Assembly (NCBI GenBank): GCA_949293325.1
Contig: CASFCZ010000044.1
Coordinates: 1-34,337 of the forward strand
Reading direction: 5' to 3'
DNA from: an uncultured Eubacteriales bacterium
GTDB lineage: Bacteria > Bacillota > Clostridia > Lachnospirales > CAG-274
Length of the DNA: 34,337 nt
Numbering within the stretch: position 1 is the stretch's first letter; the number at the start of each line of letters is the position of its first letter. Of the stretch, positions 23,445-31,223 are shown in pieces. Below the pieces are notes generated by a model, which made no database searches, had not been told where the DNA came from, and was given only the letters and a program-made list of their open reading frames with translations. Both the position numbers and the translations under genes were made by a program.

Positions 23445-25016
23445 TTAGTAAACATCTATGCCTGTATAATAATATTTTAAAATTTCATCGTATGTATATC
23501 CGAGTTCAGCCATACCTTTAGCACCGTACTGACTCATACCTACACCATGACCATATCCACTGCCTGTGATTGTAACACTGTCCTGTGATTCAGACATGTT
23601 ATTCTCACCGGATGAAAGAACATACTCACCTTCACTGCCTACAATAACAATGTTGGAATTCTGTACCGGACCGACTATTCCGTTTGCTGCAACAGCCGAA
23701 ACAACGTTAATATCCACACTGCCTTCATTATCCTGGGCAATAACATATACATTGTTTGACTTTACGGAAGTATTTGAAATTTTAAAGTTTCTGCTGTAAA
23801 GACTACCCTCAGCAGAATTTTTAAAGAGATTTCTTATATCTTCCCTTTCAAGGGTTACTGTACCATTTGTACCCTCAATGATCATTGTCTTAACCAGACC
23901 GCCTTCCAGAGTTTCTCCGACACTTACGGAAGTAACTGTACCGACATCATATGACGCACTTTTACAAAGCTGAGTTATTTCGTCGTATGTAAAGGTTCTG
24001 ACCCACTGCTTACCACCTGTTTCGTTTAATTCCTTAACCCCTACAAGATATGGGATATCTGTACCCCATACATCAACAGCACTTTGGGTGTGTCCTCCGC
24101 TTGAAGAAAAGTATGTAGCTGTAATAAGACTTCCGTTGTAATAAGCCATAACACCCTTTGTATCATTAACAGCCTGTTTTCCTGCTGCGGATTCACCATT
24201 TACACCATTATACTGCTGACAATCAGTACTGTCGCAAAGATCATATTTTCCATGTTTGCCGAGGTTATGCTGAGCATATGTACGGGCTGCAACTGCCTGT
24301 GCCTTTATGGCTTCAATAGGCCATGACTGGGGCATTTCAGAGGTAACAACTCCAAGGAGATAATCCTCAACAGGCAGAATATTAACAGCATTTACTGTTG
24401 AGGCATTTCTGTATATTTCAATAACGTTTCTGTAGGAGTATCCACCCAAATTAACAATACCGCTGCCTGTGGAAATATGCACGCTGTCACTTCCGTCGGC
24501 TATAAAACATGTAATGCCACCGGATGCAAATTTAACTGCATTAGCTCCCAGAGTTATACTTTTAAAGCCAGATACATCATCAAAAGTTTCCTGTTGTGTT
24601 GTAACTTCGGTTGATTCTGTATTTTCTGTAACTGTTTCCTGGGTTACATCTTCAGTTGAGCCTGATTTTGTGAAATACAATCCCCAACCGCTGTCCTTAA
24701 GAGCAGGTATGGCTTCACCGTTAAACTCGGAAGCAAATCTATTTGCTTCACTATATGTATTAAAAGTCATGCCGGAATCAAAATAACTGCCGCTTACAGC
24801 TGCTACAGAATAACTGTAGGCTTCGGAAACACTGTATTTTTTTCCATCACCGATTTGAACGGTAATAAGTGTATCGCTGACTGGAATAGAGCTTACACCG
24901 ATATAATGACGCTCAAGGCCTATCCTTATATCCCTTGAAGCACCAAATGATACATAGTAATTAAAGCAGGATAATATAACAATTAGGCATAATATGCCTG
25001 CAAGAACTTTCTTCAA
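23445..25016 (-). CDS. Exported SpoIID/LytB-domain protein (peptidoglycan-active)
   Basis: A 523-residue exported protein with an N-terminal hydrophobic signal or anchor (about 5-26). Next comes an SPOR-like region (about 45-125), a Thr-rich linker with TTQQET, and the SpoIID core from about 200. The core contains VEDYLLGVVTSEMPQSWP with the catalytic-type Glu227, AIKAQAVAARTYA, SSSGGHTQSAVDVWG and the C-terminal GHGVGMSQYGAKGMAELG. SpoIID is a lytic transglycosylase for denuded glycan during engulfment, but this longer form with an N-terminal extension is the LytB-like type, which may act on the vegetative or spore wall. The start is TTG 25016 with GAGGTGA about 8 nt upstream. It heads the operon with queA and rarA. 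Confidence 0.9.
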   Translation of the reverse strand: MKKVLAGILCLIVILSCFNYYVSFGASRDIRIGLERHYIGVSSIPVSDTLITVQIGDGKKYSVSEAYSYSVAAVSGSYFDSGMTFNTYSEANRFASEFNGEAIPALKDSGWGLYFTKSGSTEDVTQETVTENTESTEVTTQQETFDDVSGFKSITLGANAVKFASGGITCFIADGSDSVHISTGSGIVNLGGYSYRNVIEIYRNASTVNAVNILPVEDYLLGVVTSEMPQSWPIEAIKAQAVAARTYAQHNLGKHGKYDLCDSTDCQQYNGVNGESAAGKQAVNDTKGVMAYYNGSLITATYFSSSGGHTQSAVDVWGTDIPYLVGVKELNETGGKQWVRTFTYDEITQLCKSASYDVGTVTSVSVGETLEGGLVKTMIIEGTNGTVTLEREDIRNLFKNSAEGSLYSRNFKISNTSVKSNNVYVIAQDNEGSVDINVVSAVAANGIVGPVQNSNIVIVGSEGEYVLSSGENNMSESQDSVTITGSGYGHGVGMSQYGAKGMAELGYTYDEILKYYYTGIDVY

Positions 25017-25036
25017 AAAAAATCACCTCAGGATAC

Positions 25037-25065
25037 AGTATAACATTTTTCTGGACACATTTCCA
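25037..25065 (-). promoter_or_regulatory. Promoter of the SpoIID-like/queA/rarA/GHL10 operon
   Basis: On the - strand TGGAAA (25065-25060), a 17-nt spacer and TATACT (25042-25037) lie close before the TTG start. The -10 is good and the -35 matches four of six bases, which suggests a SigA promoter of moderate strength. Confidence 0.5.
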
Positions 25066-25097
25066 CCTAAAAATCAAAAAGTAACAAAAGCGTAAAA

Positions 25098-25140
25098 TAA
25101 AACGGCTTATTTCACATAATTTAGAAAATAAGCCGTTTTA
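25098..25140 (-). terminator. Terminator of the TrpXYZ-type importer operon
   Basis: A perfect 15-bp stem (25140-25126 with 25112-25098) with a 13-nt loop is followed on the - strand by TTTTACGCTTTTG. It begins 2 nt after the stop of the ATPase gene. Confidence 0.88.
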
Positions 25141-25142
25141 TG

Positions 25143-25937
25143 TCAGTCTAAAAGCATACGGTCATTTTCCATCTTTTCACCGCTTGCTTTTTCAAACATA
25201 TTAAGCAGATCGGGTACATCAAGTCCCTTCTTTTGCTCAGCATTAATATTAAGAATACAATTACCCTTATTCATCATAATAAGCCTGTTACCAATTCTTA
25301 AGGCATCACGCATATTATGTGTTACCATCATAGCAGTGAGCTTGTGTTCCTCTACAATCTTAACGGTAATATCAAGTACCTTGGCAGCTGTCTTTGGATC
25401 AAGGGCAGCTGTATGCTCATCAAGAAGAAGAAGCTTAGGCTGATGGAAGGACGCCATAAGAAGGGTAAGTGCCTGCCTTTGACCACCTGAAAGAAATCTT
25501 GTCTTATCTTTAAGTCTGTTTTCGAGTCCAAGATCAAGTTCAGCCAGTATTTCCTTGAAGTAACGCCTTTCCTTTTCATTGATACCCCATCTGAGAGTAC
25601 GTGGCTTAGCGCGCCTGTATGCAATAGCAAGGTTTTCTTCAATAGTCATATTGGTAGCAGTACCCATACGTGGGTCCTGAAATACTCTGCCTATGTACTT
25701 AGCCCTCTTATACTCCGGCATTTTTGTAACATCGGTACCGTCTATTTCTATCTTACCGTCGGTAATGATAAAGTTACCTGCAATGGCATTAAGCAGAGTG
25801 GATTTACCTGCTCCGTTACCACCTATTATTGTTATAAAATCATTCTCGGCAACATCAAGATCTATGCCGTTTAAAACGTGCTTTTCGTTGATTGTGCCCT
25901 GTTCAAATATCTGATGTACTCCTGTCAGCTTAAGCAT
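25143..25937 (-). CDS. ABC importer ATPase (COG1101, TrpY/PhnK-like)
   Basis: A 264-residue ATP-binding subunit. Walker A GGNGAGKST (about 38-46), the Q-loop in GRVFQDPRMGT, signature LSGGQRQALTLLMA, Walker B LLLLDEHTAALDP and the H-loop MVTHNMRDAL are visible. The DEHTAALDPKTA form of Walker B/D-loop marks the COG1101 group, which works with COG4120 permeases and COG2984 binding proteins. Its start overlaps the end of the permease gene by 8 nt. In Streptococcus the homologous system is called TrpXYZ and linked to tryptophan; here the substrate is an inference. Confidence 0.9.
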   Translation of the reverse strand: MLKLTGVHQIFEQGTINEKHVLNGIDLDVAENDFITIIGGNGAGKSTLLNAIAGNFIITDGKIEIDGTDVTKMPEYKRAKYIGRVFQDPRMGTATNMTIEENLAIAYRRAKPRTLRWGINEKERRYFKEILAELDLGLENRLKDKTRFLSGGQRQALTLLMASFHQPKLLLLDEHTAALDPKTAAKVLDITVKIVEEHKLTAMMVTHNMRDALRIGNRLIMMNKGNCILNINAEQKKGLDVPDLLNMFEKASGEKMENDRMLLD

Positions 25938-26835
25938 TGTTGCTGCCTCCCTTCGAGATACTGTTTTTAAGGTTTTTGGCAGCTATATCCCTTATGGCAG
26001 GGAAACAAAGTGCAAGTACAAGAAGTATAGCACTTATAAGTTTCATATCGTCTGCTCTTAAACCAAGGGCAAGTACAACTGCAATTATTATCCTGTATAA
26101 AACAGAACCCAGGGCAACTGCAATAAGGGAGTGGAGAATATTTCTGTGTCCGAAAACCACTTCACCGATTATTACAGAGGCAAGGCCGATAACTATTGTA
26201 CCAATACCCATGCTGATATCTGCAAAGCTGTTATACTGGGAAACAAGGGATGCAGAAAGGGCTATAAGACCATTACCAAGCATAACACCTATAATAATTG
26301 TTTTGTCTGTATTAACACCCTGGGCACGAATCATATTTTTATTATCACCTGTAGCCCTTATTACATAGCCAAGCTCAGTATTGAAAAACCACCACAGGAA
26401 AAGTATAACTATAGCTGTTAATGCAACTCCTGCTATAATGGCTGCTATATCTTTGGATATACCCAGACCCTCAATCATAGTCAGAATAGTAGTCTGCCTT
26501 AAAAGGGGAATATTTGACTTGCCCATTACTCTCAGGTTAATGGACCAGAGAGCGGTCATGGTAAGTATACCAGCAAGTAAAGCAGGTATCTTAAGCTTAG
26601 TGTGCAGAACACCTGTAATAAGACCTGCTATAAGACCTGCAAAAAGTGCGATAAGTGTTGAGACAAGGGGAGATAAACCACTTGTAACAAGACGACAGGT
26701 AACTGCGGCTCCAAGGGTAAAACATCCCTCTGCAGTAAGGTCAGCAATATCAAGTATTCGGTAGGTTATGTACACGCCTATTGCCATCACTGCCCACAGT
26801 AATCCCTGTGCAGCAGCATTTAATAACATACTCAT
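25930..26835 (-). CDS. ABC importer permease (COG4120, TrpX/Y-type system)
   Basis: A 301-residue membrane protein with about eight or nine hydrophobic helices and few charged residues between them. The start LLNAAAQGLLWAVMAIGVYITYRILDIADLTAEG and the sequence GFTLG-like ..EGCFTLGAAVTCRLV belong to the branched-chain-permease-like fold used by the COG4120 group. AAAAGGAG lies about 9 nt before ATG 26835. It is read together with the ATPase that follows and is separated from the binding-protein gene by two hairpins. Confidence 0.88.
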   Translation of the reverse strand: MSMLLNAAAQGLLWAVMAIGVYITYRILDIADLTAEGCFTLGAAVTCRLVTSGLSPLVSTLIALFAGLIAGLITGVLHTKLKIPALLAGILTMTALWSINLRVMGKSNIPLLRQTTILTMIEGLGISKDIAAIIAGVALTAIVILFLWWFFNTELGYVIRATGDNKNMIRAQGVNTDKTIIIGVMLGNGLIALSASLVSQYNSFADISMGIGTIVIGLASVIIGEVVFGHRNILHSLIAVALGSVLYRIIIAVVLALGLRADDMKLISAILLVLALCFPAIRDIAAKNLKNSISKGGSNNA

Positions 26836-26901
26836 TTCTATTAACTCCTTTTAATATTATGCTCATCTCATCTCGTCACACATAGAAAAGTTTTTATAAA
26901 T

Positions 26902-26930
26902 AAAAAATGTGAGCGGTATTTCCACTCACA
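26902..26930 (-). terminator. Intercistronic terminator between binding protein and permease genes
   Basis: On the - strand a 9-bp stem (26930-26922 with 26916-26908, one G-U pair), a 5-nt loop and six T (26907-26902) form a compact terminator. It lies about 67 nt before the permease start. Expected effect: less permease and ATPase than binding protein. Confidence 0.8.
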
Positions 26931-26936
26931 AATAAA

Positions 26937-26999
26937 CAAGGGCAGACAACATTCTGAAAATAACGCTTTTAATTAAAAGCCATTAGTTATCTGCCCTTG
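26937..26999 (-). terminator. Large hairpin after the binding-protein gene
   Basis: Arms at 26937-26950 and 26986-26999 pair over 14 positions with one G-U pair when read on the - strand. The loop contains the 16-nt palindrome GCTTTTAATTAAAAGC (26965-26980). Little T-tract follows, so it is more likely an mRNA-end stabiliser or attenuator element in tandem with the next hairpin. Confidence 0.6.
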
Positions 27000-27033
27000 A
27001 ATGTTTACGGTATTTAATACTGCTTAAAAGGTT

Positions 27034-28059
27034 TTACTGAGCTATTGTATTAACAATCTCAGCCTTTGTAAGTACATCTTCAGGAATGGTAAGACCAATT
27101 TCTGTTGCCACATCCTCATTAATTATAAGCTGAGGATTTTCAGTATATCCGATAGGCATTGTAGCAGGATCAGCTCCGTTAAGCAGGATATCTGCTGCCA
27201 TCTCACCTGTCATTATACCCAGATCTGTATAATTAACTGCCACGGAAGCAAGTCCTCCGTTTTCCACCATACCCTGTTCACCAACGATAACCGGCATACC
27301 TGCTGGATTAGTTATGCTTGATACAAGAGGCATAGAAGATGCAAGGGTATTATCTGTAGGGATATATATAGCATCATAATTACCGATAAGAGATGCAGTT
27401 ACCTGAGCAACATCGTTGGTATTGGTAACGGTTTTTCTCTCAGTTGTTATACCAATCTCTGTTGCGGCTTCTTCAGCCATATCAGCTTGAATAACGGAAT
27501 TTTGCTCTCCTGAGTTATATAAAATAGCAACTTTTTTTGCATCGGGAAGAAGCTGATGTAAAAGCTCGATCTGGTCTGTAATAGGGGTAAGATCAGATGT
27601 ACCGGTGATGTTGCCGCCTGGAACATCATTACTGTCACAAAGTCCGGATTCGGCAGGATCTGTTACAGCTGTTACCAGTATAGGAATTTCAGTAGTTTCT
27701 GCTGCCATTGACTGGGCTGCGGGAGTTGCTATTGCAAGCACCAGATCCTTGTCATCAGAAACAAATTTCTGAGCAATAGTCTTAAGATTGGACTGGTCGT
27801 TCTGAGCGTTTTGTACGTCAATGGTAACATTTTCACCCTCAACAAGACCATTATCAGCCATACCCTGAATAAAGCCTTCCCTGGCTGCATCAAGTGCAGG
27901 ATGTTCAGTAAGCTGAATAATACCTATATCATAGCTATCACCGCTCTCAGCCTGGACAGTTTCGCCCTCTGTTGATTCACCCTGGGATGAAGTACAACCT
28001 GTCATAAGGATGGAACCCATTAATGTCACTGCAAGAACGGAGCATAACATCTTCTTCAT
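27034..28059 (-). CDS. ABC importer substrate-binding lipoprotein (COG2984, TrpX-like)
   Basis: A 341-residue lipoprotein: a basic start, hydrophobic stretch and lipobox LMTGC with Cys22, then a Ser/Glu-rich tether. The mature part has the type-I periplasmic-binding fold of the COG2984 family: DIGIIQLTEHPALDAAREGF, NAQNDQSNLKTIAQKF, LVLAIATPAAQSMA, ILVTAVTDPAESG, and the C-terminal NYTDLGIMTGEMAADILLNG. This family binds aromatic amino acids in studied cases (TrpX), but the ligand here is not proven. The gene has its own promoter, and a terminator separates it from the permease and ATPase. There is no T-box leader. Confidence 0.92.
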   Translation of the reverse strand: MKKMLCSVLAVTLMGSILMTGCTSSQGESTEGETVQAESGDSYDIGIIQLTEHPALDAAREGFIQGMADNGLVEGENVTIDVQNAQNDQSNLKTIAQKFVSDDKDLVLAIATPAAQSMAAETTEIPILVTAVTDPAESGLCDSNDVPGGNITGTSDLTPITDQIELLHQLLPDAKKVAILYNSGEQNSVIQADMAEEAATEIGITTERKTVTNTNDVAQVTASLIGNYDAIYIPTDNTLASSMPLVSSITNPAGMPVIVGEQGMVENGGLASVAVNYTDLGIMTGEMAADILLNGADPATMPIGYTENPQLIINEDVATEIGLTIPEDVLTKAEIVNTIAQ

Positions 28060-28114
28060 AAAAATCCTCCTTTTGTTGCCACATATTTAATTTATGTGAA
28101 ATATGATTAATATT

Positions 28115-28143
28115 ATTTTAAAATATATCCCTCTTTTTGTCAA
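28115..28143 (-). promoter_or_regulatory. SigA-type promoter of the TrpX-like importer
   Basis: On the - strand a perfect -35 TTGACA (28143-28138), a 17-nt spacer and a -10 TAAAAT (28120-28115) lie about 55 nt before the ATG at 28059. The leader is short and has no visible riboswitch. Confidence 0.8.
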
Positions 28144-28175
28144 TAACTTATTAAAACTCTTTTATATTTAGTTGG

Positions 28176-28246
28176 AAAAAACAAAAAGCTGTCATGAAAT
28201 GAGAACTTTTCAGCCACAAATAGCTGATGTTCATCTCCATGACAGC
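28176..28246 (-). terminator. Terminator after kduD with an extended stem
   Basis: An outer 9-bp stem GCTGTCATG (28246-28238 with 28196-28188), a partly paired middle part and an inner TCAGC/GCTGA stem form one long hairpin, followed on the - strand by TTTTTGTTTTTT. It ends the rlmN-to-kduD transcription unit. Confidence 0.85.
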
Positions 28247-28268
28247 AAATTATTTTTATAAAAATGAA

Positions 28269-29030
28269 TTATCTTGCAAGCCAGCCACCGTCAACAGCAA
28301 TGGTAAATCCGTTTACGTATGCAGATGCAGATGAGCTTAAAAATACCACAGCACCCATCATATCCTCAGGAGTACCCCATCTGCCGGCGGGAATTCTCTC
28401 CAATATTTCACCTGAACGTTGCTCGTCGCTTCTGAGTTGCTTGGTATTGTTTGTAGCCATATATCCCGGAGCAATGGCGTTGACATTGATATTATATTTA
28501 GCCCACTCATTTGCAAGTGCCCTTGTAAGACCCAGAATAGCAGATTTACTTGCTGTGTAAGCAGGTACACGAATACCACCCTGATATGACAGCATTGAAG
28601 CAACATTTACTATCTTACCACCTTCACCCTGCTTTATGTACTGTTTTGCAAATGCCTGGCAAAGGAAAAATACCACATTCTGGTTAGTCATTATTACTTT
28701 GTTCCAATCCTCTTCACTGTAATCAATGGCATCTTCTCTTATAATAATACCAGCATTATTTACAAGAATATCAGCCCTGCCAAATTTGTCAACAGTTTCC
28801 TTAACTATGCGTTCAACAGGTTCGCTGGAAGATAAATCAGCTATTATCTCCAAAAACTCCCCACCATTAGCCTTAACCAGTTCAGCTGTTTCGGCACAAC
28901 TGCGCCTTGCTACACCTGCTACCTTTGCACCTGCCTGAGCAAGTGCCACACACATTCCCTGTCCTAATCCGGTATTGGCACCTGTTACTACAGCTACCTT
29001 ACCATCTAATTTAAATGTATCAAGTATCAT
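28269..29030 (-). CDS. kduD: 2-dehydro-3-deoxy-D-gluconate 5-dehydrogenase KduD (short-chain dehydrogenase)
   Basis: A 253-residue short-chain dehydrogenase. It shows TGANTGLGQGM (the NAD(P) motif, about 17-27), NNAG (91-94), catalytic Ser145 and the YxxxK pair Tyr158/Lys162, and the C-terminal GYMATNNT. The start ILDTFKLDGKVAVVTG and the GYMATNNTKQLR segment are those of KduD, which interconverts 2,5-diketo-3-deoxygluconate and 2-keto-3-deoxygluconate in the breakdown of pectin-derived unsaturated uronate. It would act downstream of the GH105 product. It lies 14 nt after thiN with GGAGG at its start, so it appears co-transcribed with the rpe-thiN housekeeping genes. No KduI or kinase/aldolase (KdgK/KdgA) is seen nearby. 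A general sugar dehydrogenase remains possible. Confidence 0.88.
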   Translation of the reverse strand: MILDTFKLDGKVAVVTGANTGLGQGMCVALAQAGAKVAGVARRSCAETAELVKANGGEFLEIIADLSSSEPVERIVKETVDKFGRADILVNNAGIIIREDAIDYSEEDWNKVIMTNQNVVFFLCQAFAKQYIKQGEGGKIVNVASMLSYQGGIRVPAYTASKSAILGLTRALANEWAKYNINVNAIAPGYMATNNTKQLRSDEQRSGEILERIPAGRWGTPEDMMGAVVFLSSSASAYVNGFTIAVDGGWLAR

Positions 29031-29044
29031 GAAAATCCCTCCAT

Positions 29045-29680
29045 TTAATCATTTGCAATTATACTTATCAGTACACCCTCTCTGACACTGACATAAGCAT
29101 TTTCGGATGTTATAACATTGCTCACAGTCAATGAGGTACCCACCTCAATGTCCCTGTTATCAAGGGAATATTCAAGCCCCTGTGAACAAATACCGCATAC
29201 TTTTTCAGTGAGAGGAAGTAATGAAATATAACTGCCTTTTTTATTAATAATAGCAAGCCTGTCAGTAACAAGCTCTACTATATTATGCTCATCAATAAGC
29301 CTTGCCCTGATACCCCTTTGACTAAGTGGCAGAAGTATCTGAATATTAGCTATGGTATGATCGAGCCTGGTGCCGCTGCCTGCAAGGATAATAATATCAT
29401 CTGCTCCCAGTTTCTCTGCGGCAAAAATACCAAGTTCAGTATCTGTGCTGTCCTTTTTTACAGGATAGGTAGTTATATCGATACCCATATTTTTAAAATA
29501 TTCCAGGATTTCAGGCTCAACAGAGTCAAAGTCACCAAGTATAATATCAGGTTTCAGTCCGGCACGGTATACATGGTTTAAACCACTGTCGCAGGCTATA
29601 AGCCTGCTATCTGATGTCATATAACGTTTTATAAGAGATATATCATTAAGGCTGCCGCCGCTTACAATAACTGTACGCAT
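29045..29680 (-). CDS. thiN: Thiamine pyrophosphokinase
   Basis: A 211-residue enzyme that turns thiamine into thiamine diphosphate with ATP. The diagnostic motifs are ACDSGLNHVYRAGLKPDIILGDFDS, PVKKDSTDTELG and AGSGTRLDHTIANI; the Asp-rich parts bind magnesium and ATP. The C-terminal domain, which binds thiamine, ends VREGVLISII. It starts 3 nt after rpe, the usual Firmicutes order prkC-rsgA-rpe-thiN. kduD follows after 14 nt. Confidence 0.95.
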   Translation of the reverse strand: MRTVIVSGGSLNDISLIKRYMTSDSRLIACDSGLNHVYRAGLKPDIILGDFDSVEPEILEYFKNMGIDITTYPVKKDSTDTELGIFAAEKLGADDIIILAGSGTRLDHTIANIQILLPLSQRGIRARLIDEHNIVELVTDRLAIINKKGSYISLLPLTEKVCGICSQGLEYSLDNRDIEVGTSLTVSNVITSENAYVSVREGVLISIIAND

Positions 29681-29683
29681 AGC

Positions 29684-30343
29684 TTACCTCTTTTCAAGTA
29701 TATCCATAAATTTTTCTGTCTGTTCTGAAATATCACCCTTACTGAAAACAGATGAGCCTGCAACCAAAATATCTGCACCTGCTGATACAACTTTCTCTGC
29801 GTTTTCAAGATTGATACCACCGTCTATCTCTATGTCAAAGGCAAGACCATGATTATCCCGGTATTCTTTTAATCCCCTTACATTATTAAGGGATTCAGGT
29901 ATAAAGCTTTGTCCACCAAAACCGGGTTCAACACTCATTACAAGAACCATATCCACATATTTAAGAAGTGGAATTATTTCTTTCCAGCTTGTCCTTGGCT
30001 TAATGGTAATAGCTGGGGTTTTACCCAGCTCCCTGATCCTTTTAAAAATTTCTATATGCTTGTCGGTTGCCTCGTAATGTATATTAATTATATCTGCACC
30101 TGCTGCCGAAAAGGCATCAATATACCTTTCGGGCTGGGTTATCATAAGATGAACATCAAGTACCATATCTGTATAGGATCTTATACTCTTGAGTACAGGA
30201 ATACCTATTGATATGTTAGGTACAAATATACCGTCCATTACATCAAAATGAAGATAGGATATTCCCTTGCTTTTTAATATATCAATCTGTTCTCCCAGCT
30301 TTATAAAGTCGGCAGAGAGAAGAGATGGAGCCAACTTTGCCAT
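29684..30343 (-). CDS. rpe: Ribulose-phosphate 3-epimerase
   Basis: The enzyme interconverts ribulose 5-phosphate and xylulose 5-phosphate in the pentose phosphate pathway. Signatures: APSLLSADF at the start, HFDVMDGIFVPNISIG with a catalytic Asp, DVHLMI, MSVEPGFGGQSFIPES and EIDGGIN with the second Asp. I use ATG 30343 (219 aa), the family N-terminus, with AAGGAG about 11 nt upstream; the open frame upstream of it only overlaps the end of rsgA. It lies between rsgA and thiN in the conserved cluster. Confidence 0.96.
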   Translation of the reverse strand: MAKLAPSLLSADFIKLGEQIDILKSKGISYLHFDVMDGIFVPNISIGIPVLKSIRSYTDMVLDVHLMITQPERYIDAFSAAGADIINIHYEATDKHIEIFKRIRELGKTPAITIKPRTSWKEIIPLLKYVDMVLVMSVEPGFGGQSFIPESLNNVRGLKEYRDNHGLAFDIEIDGGINLENAEKVVSAGADILVAGSSVFSKGDISEQTEKFMDILEKR

Positions 30344-30350
30344 TGTACAA

Positions 30351-31223
30351 TTATCTCCTTTGTTTAAGTTCGTTATAAAGCAGAACAAATCTGTCGTATC
30401 TTTCTTGTGATATCTCCTTACCGATATGTGCTTTAAGACCACAATCGGGCTCTGAAATGTGACTGCAATCGTTAAAGTAACAATTATTCATGTAAGGGGC
30501 AAATTCTTTAAAATAATTTTTCAATTCATCGGGCTTTAAAAAGTCAAGAATAAGGGATGTAAAGCCGGGAGAATCCACAATAAAGGTATCTTCATTATAT
30601 TCAAGCAGCTCAACTTCCCTTGTAGTATGTTTGCCTCGTTTTATTTTTTTGCTGATCTCCCCTGTTTTTCTTTCCATATTGGGAATAATGGCATTTATTA
30701 TACTTGACTTGCCTACGCCTGAGGGACCTGCAAATACAGTAACATGTCCAAGTAATTTTTCCTTTATTGCATCAATGCCTGTTCCCTCTGTTGCAGAGGC
30801 ATATATAAGCTCATACATAGGTTTATATATTCTGTCAAGATATTGCCTTGTTTCCTCTGAAATAAGGTCACACTTATTAATGCAGATAATTATATTTTCC
30901 ACAGACTGAGTTTGGGCAAGTATAAGAAACCTGTCCAAAAGGTCAAAGTTAATATTTGGACTCGATGCGGCAAACTGTATAACAGCACAGTCCACATTAG
31001 CAACTCGTGGTCTCAGAAGAATGTTGGTTCTCTCATGTATATTATCAATGATTCCCTTTTTCAGGATCTCATCACTTACAGTTATGTCCACATGATCCCC
31101 AACAGTAGGGGTAAGTTTCATTTTGCGAAACCTGCCCCTTGCACTGCATTCGTATAATTCATTACCTGATGCAACTGTATAGAGTCCGCCGACTCCTTTG
31201 ATTATTCTACCGCTTATCATCAT
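30351..31223 (-). CDS. rsgA: Ribosome small subunit-dependent GTPase RsgA
   Basis: RsgA is a circularly permuted GTPase that checks late maturation of the 30S subunit. An N-terminal OB fold (about 1-70) is followed by the G4 motif NKCD (116-119), then the P-loop GPSGVGKS (166-173), the TTREVELL region and DSPGF (217-221): the permuted order is clear. The C-terminal zinc finger has Cys248, Cys253, His255 and Cys261. The 290 residues fit the family. Its ATG overlaps the stop of prkC by one base (TAATG). A second ATG at 31220 is equally possible. Confidence 0.96.
   Translation of the reverse strand: MMISGRIIKGVGGLYTVASGNELYECSARGRFRKMKLTPTVGDHVDITVSDEILKKGIIDNIHERTNILLRPRVANVDCAVIQFAASSPNINFDLLDRFLILAQTQSVENIIICINKCDLISEETRQYLDRIYKPMYELIYASATEGTGIDAIKEKLLGHVTVFAGPSGVGKSSIINAIIPNMERKTGEISKKIKRGKHTTREVELLEYNEDTFIVDSPGFTSLILDFLKPDELKNYFKEFAPYMNNCYFNDCSHISEPDCGLKAHIGKEISQERYDRFVLLYNELKQRR

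Noticed and set aside
30344..30442. Longer N-terminus for rpe
   Set aside because: The extension overlaps rsgA, while the family start MAKLAPSLLSADF and a ribosome site are at 30343.
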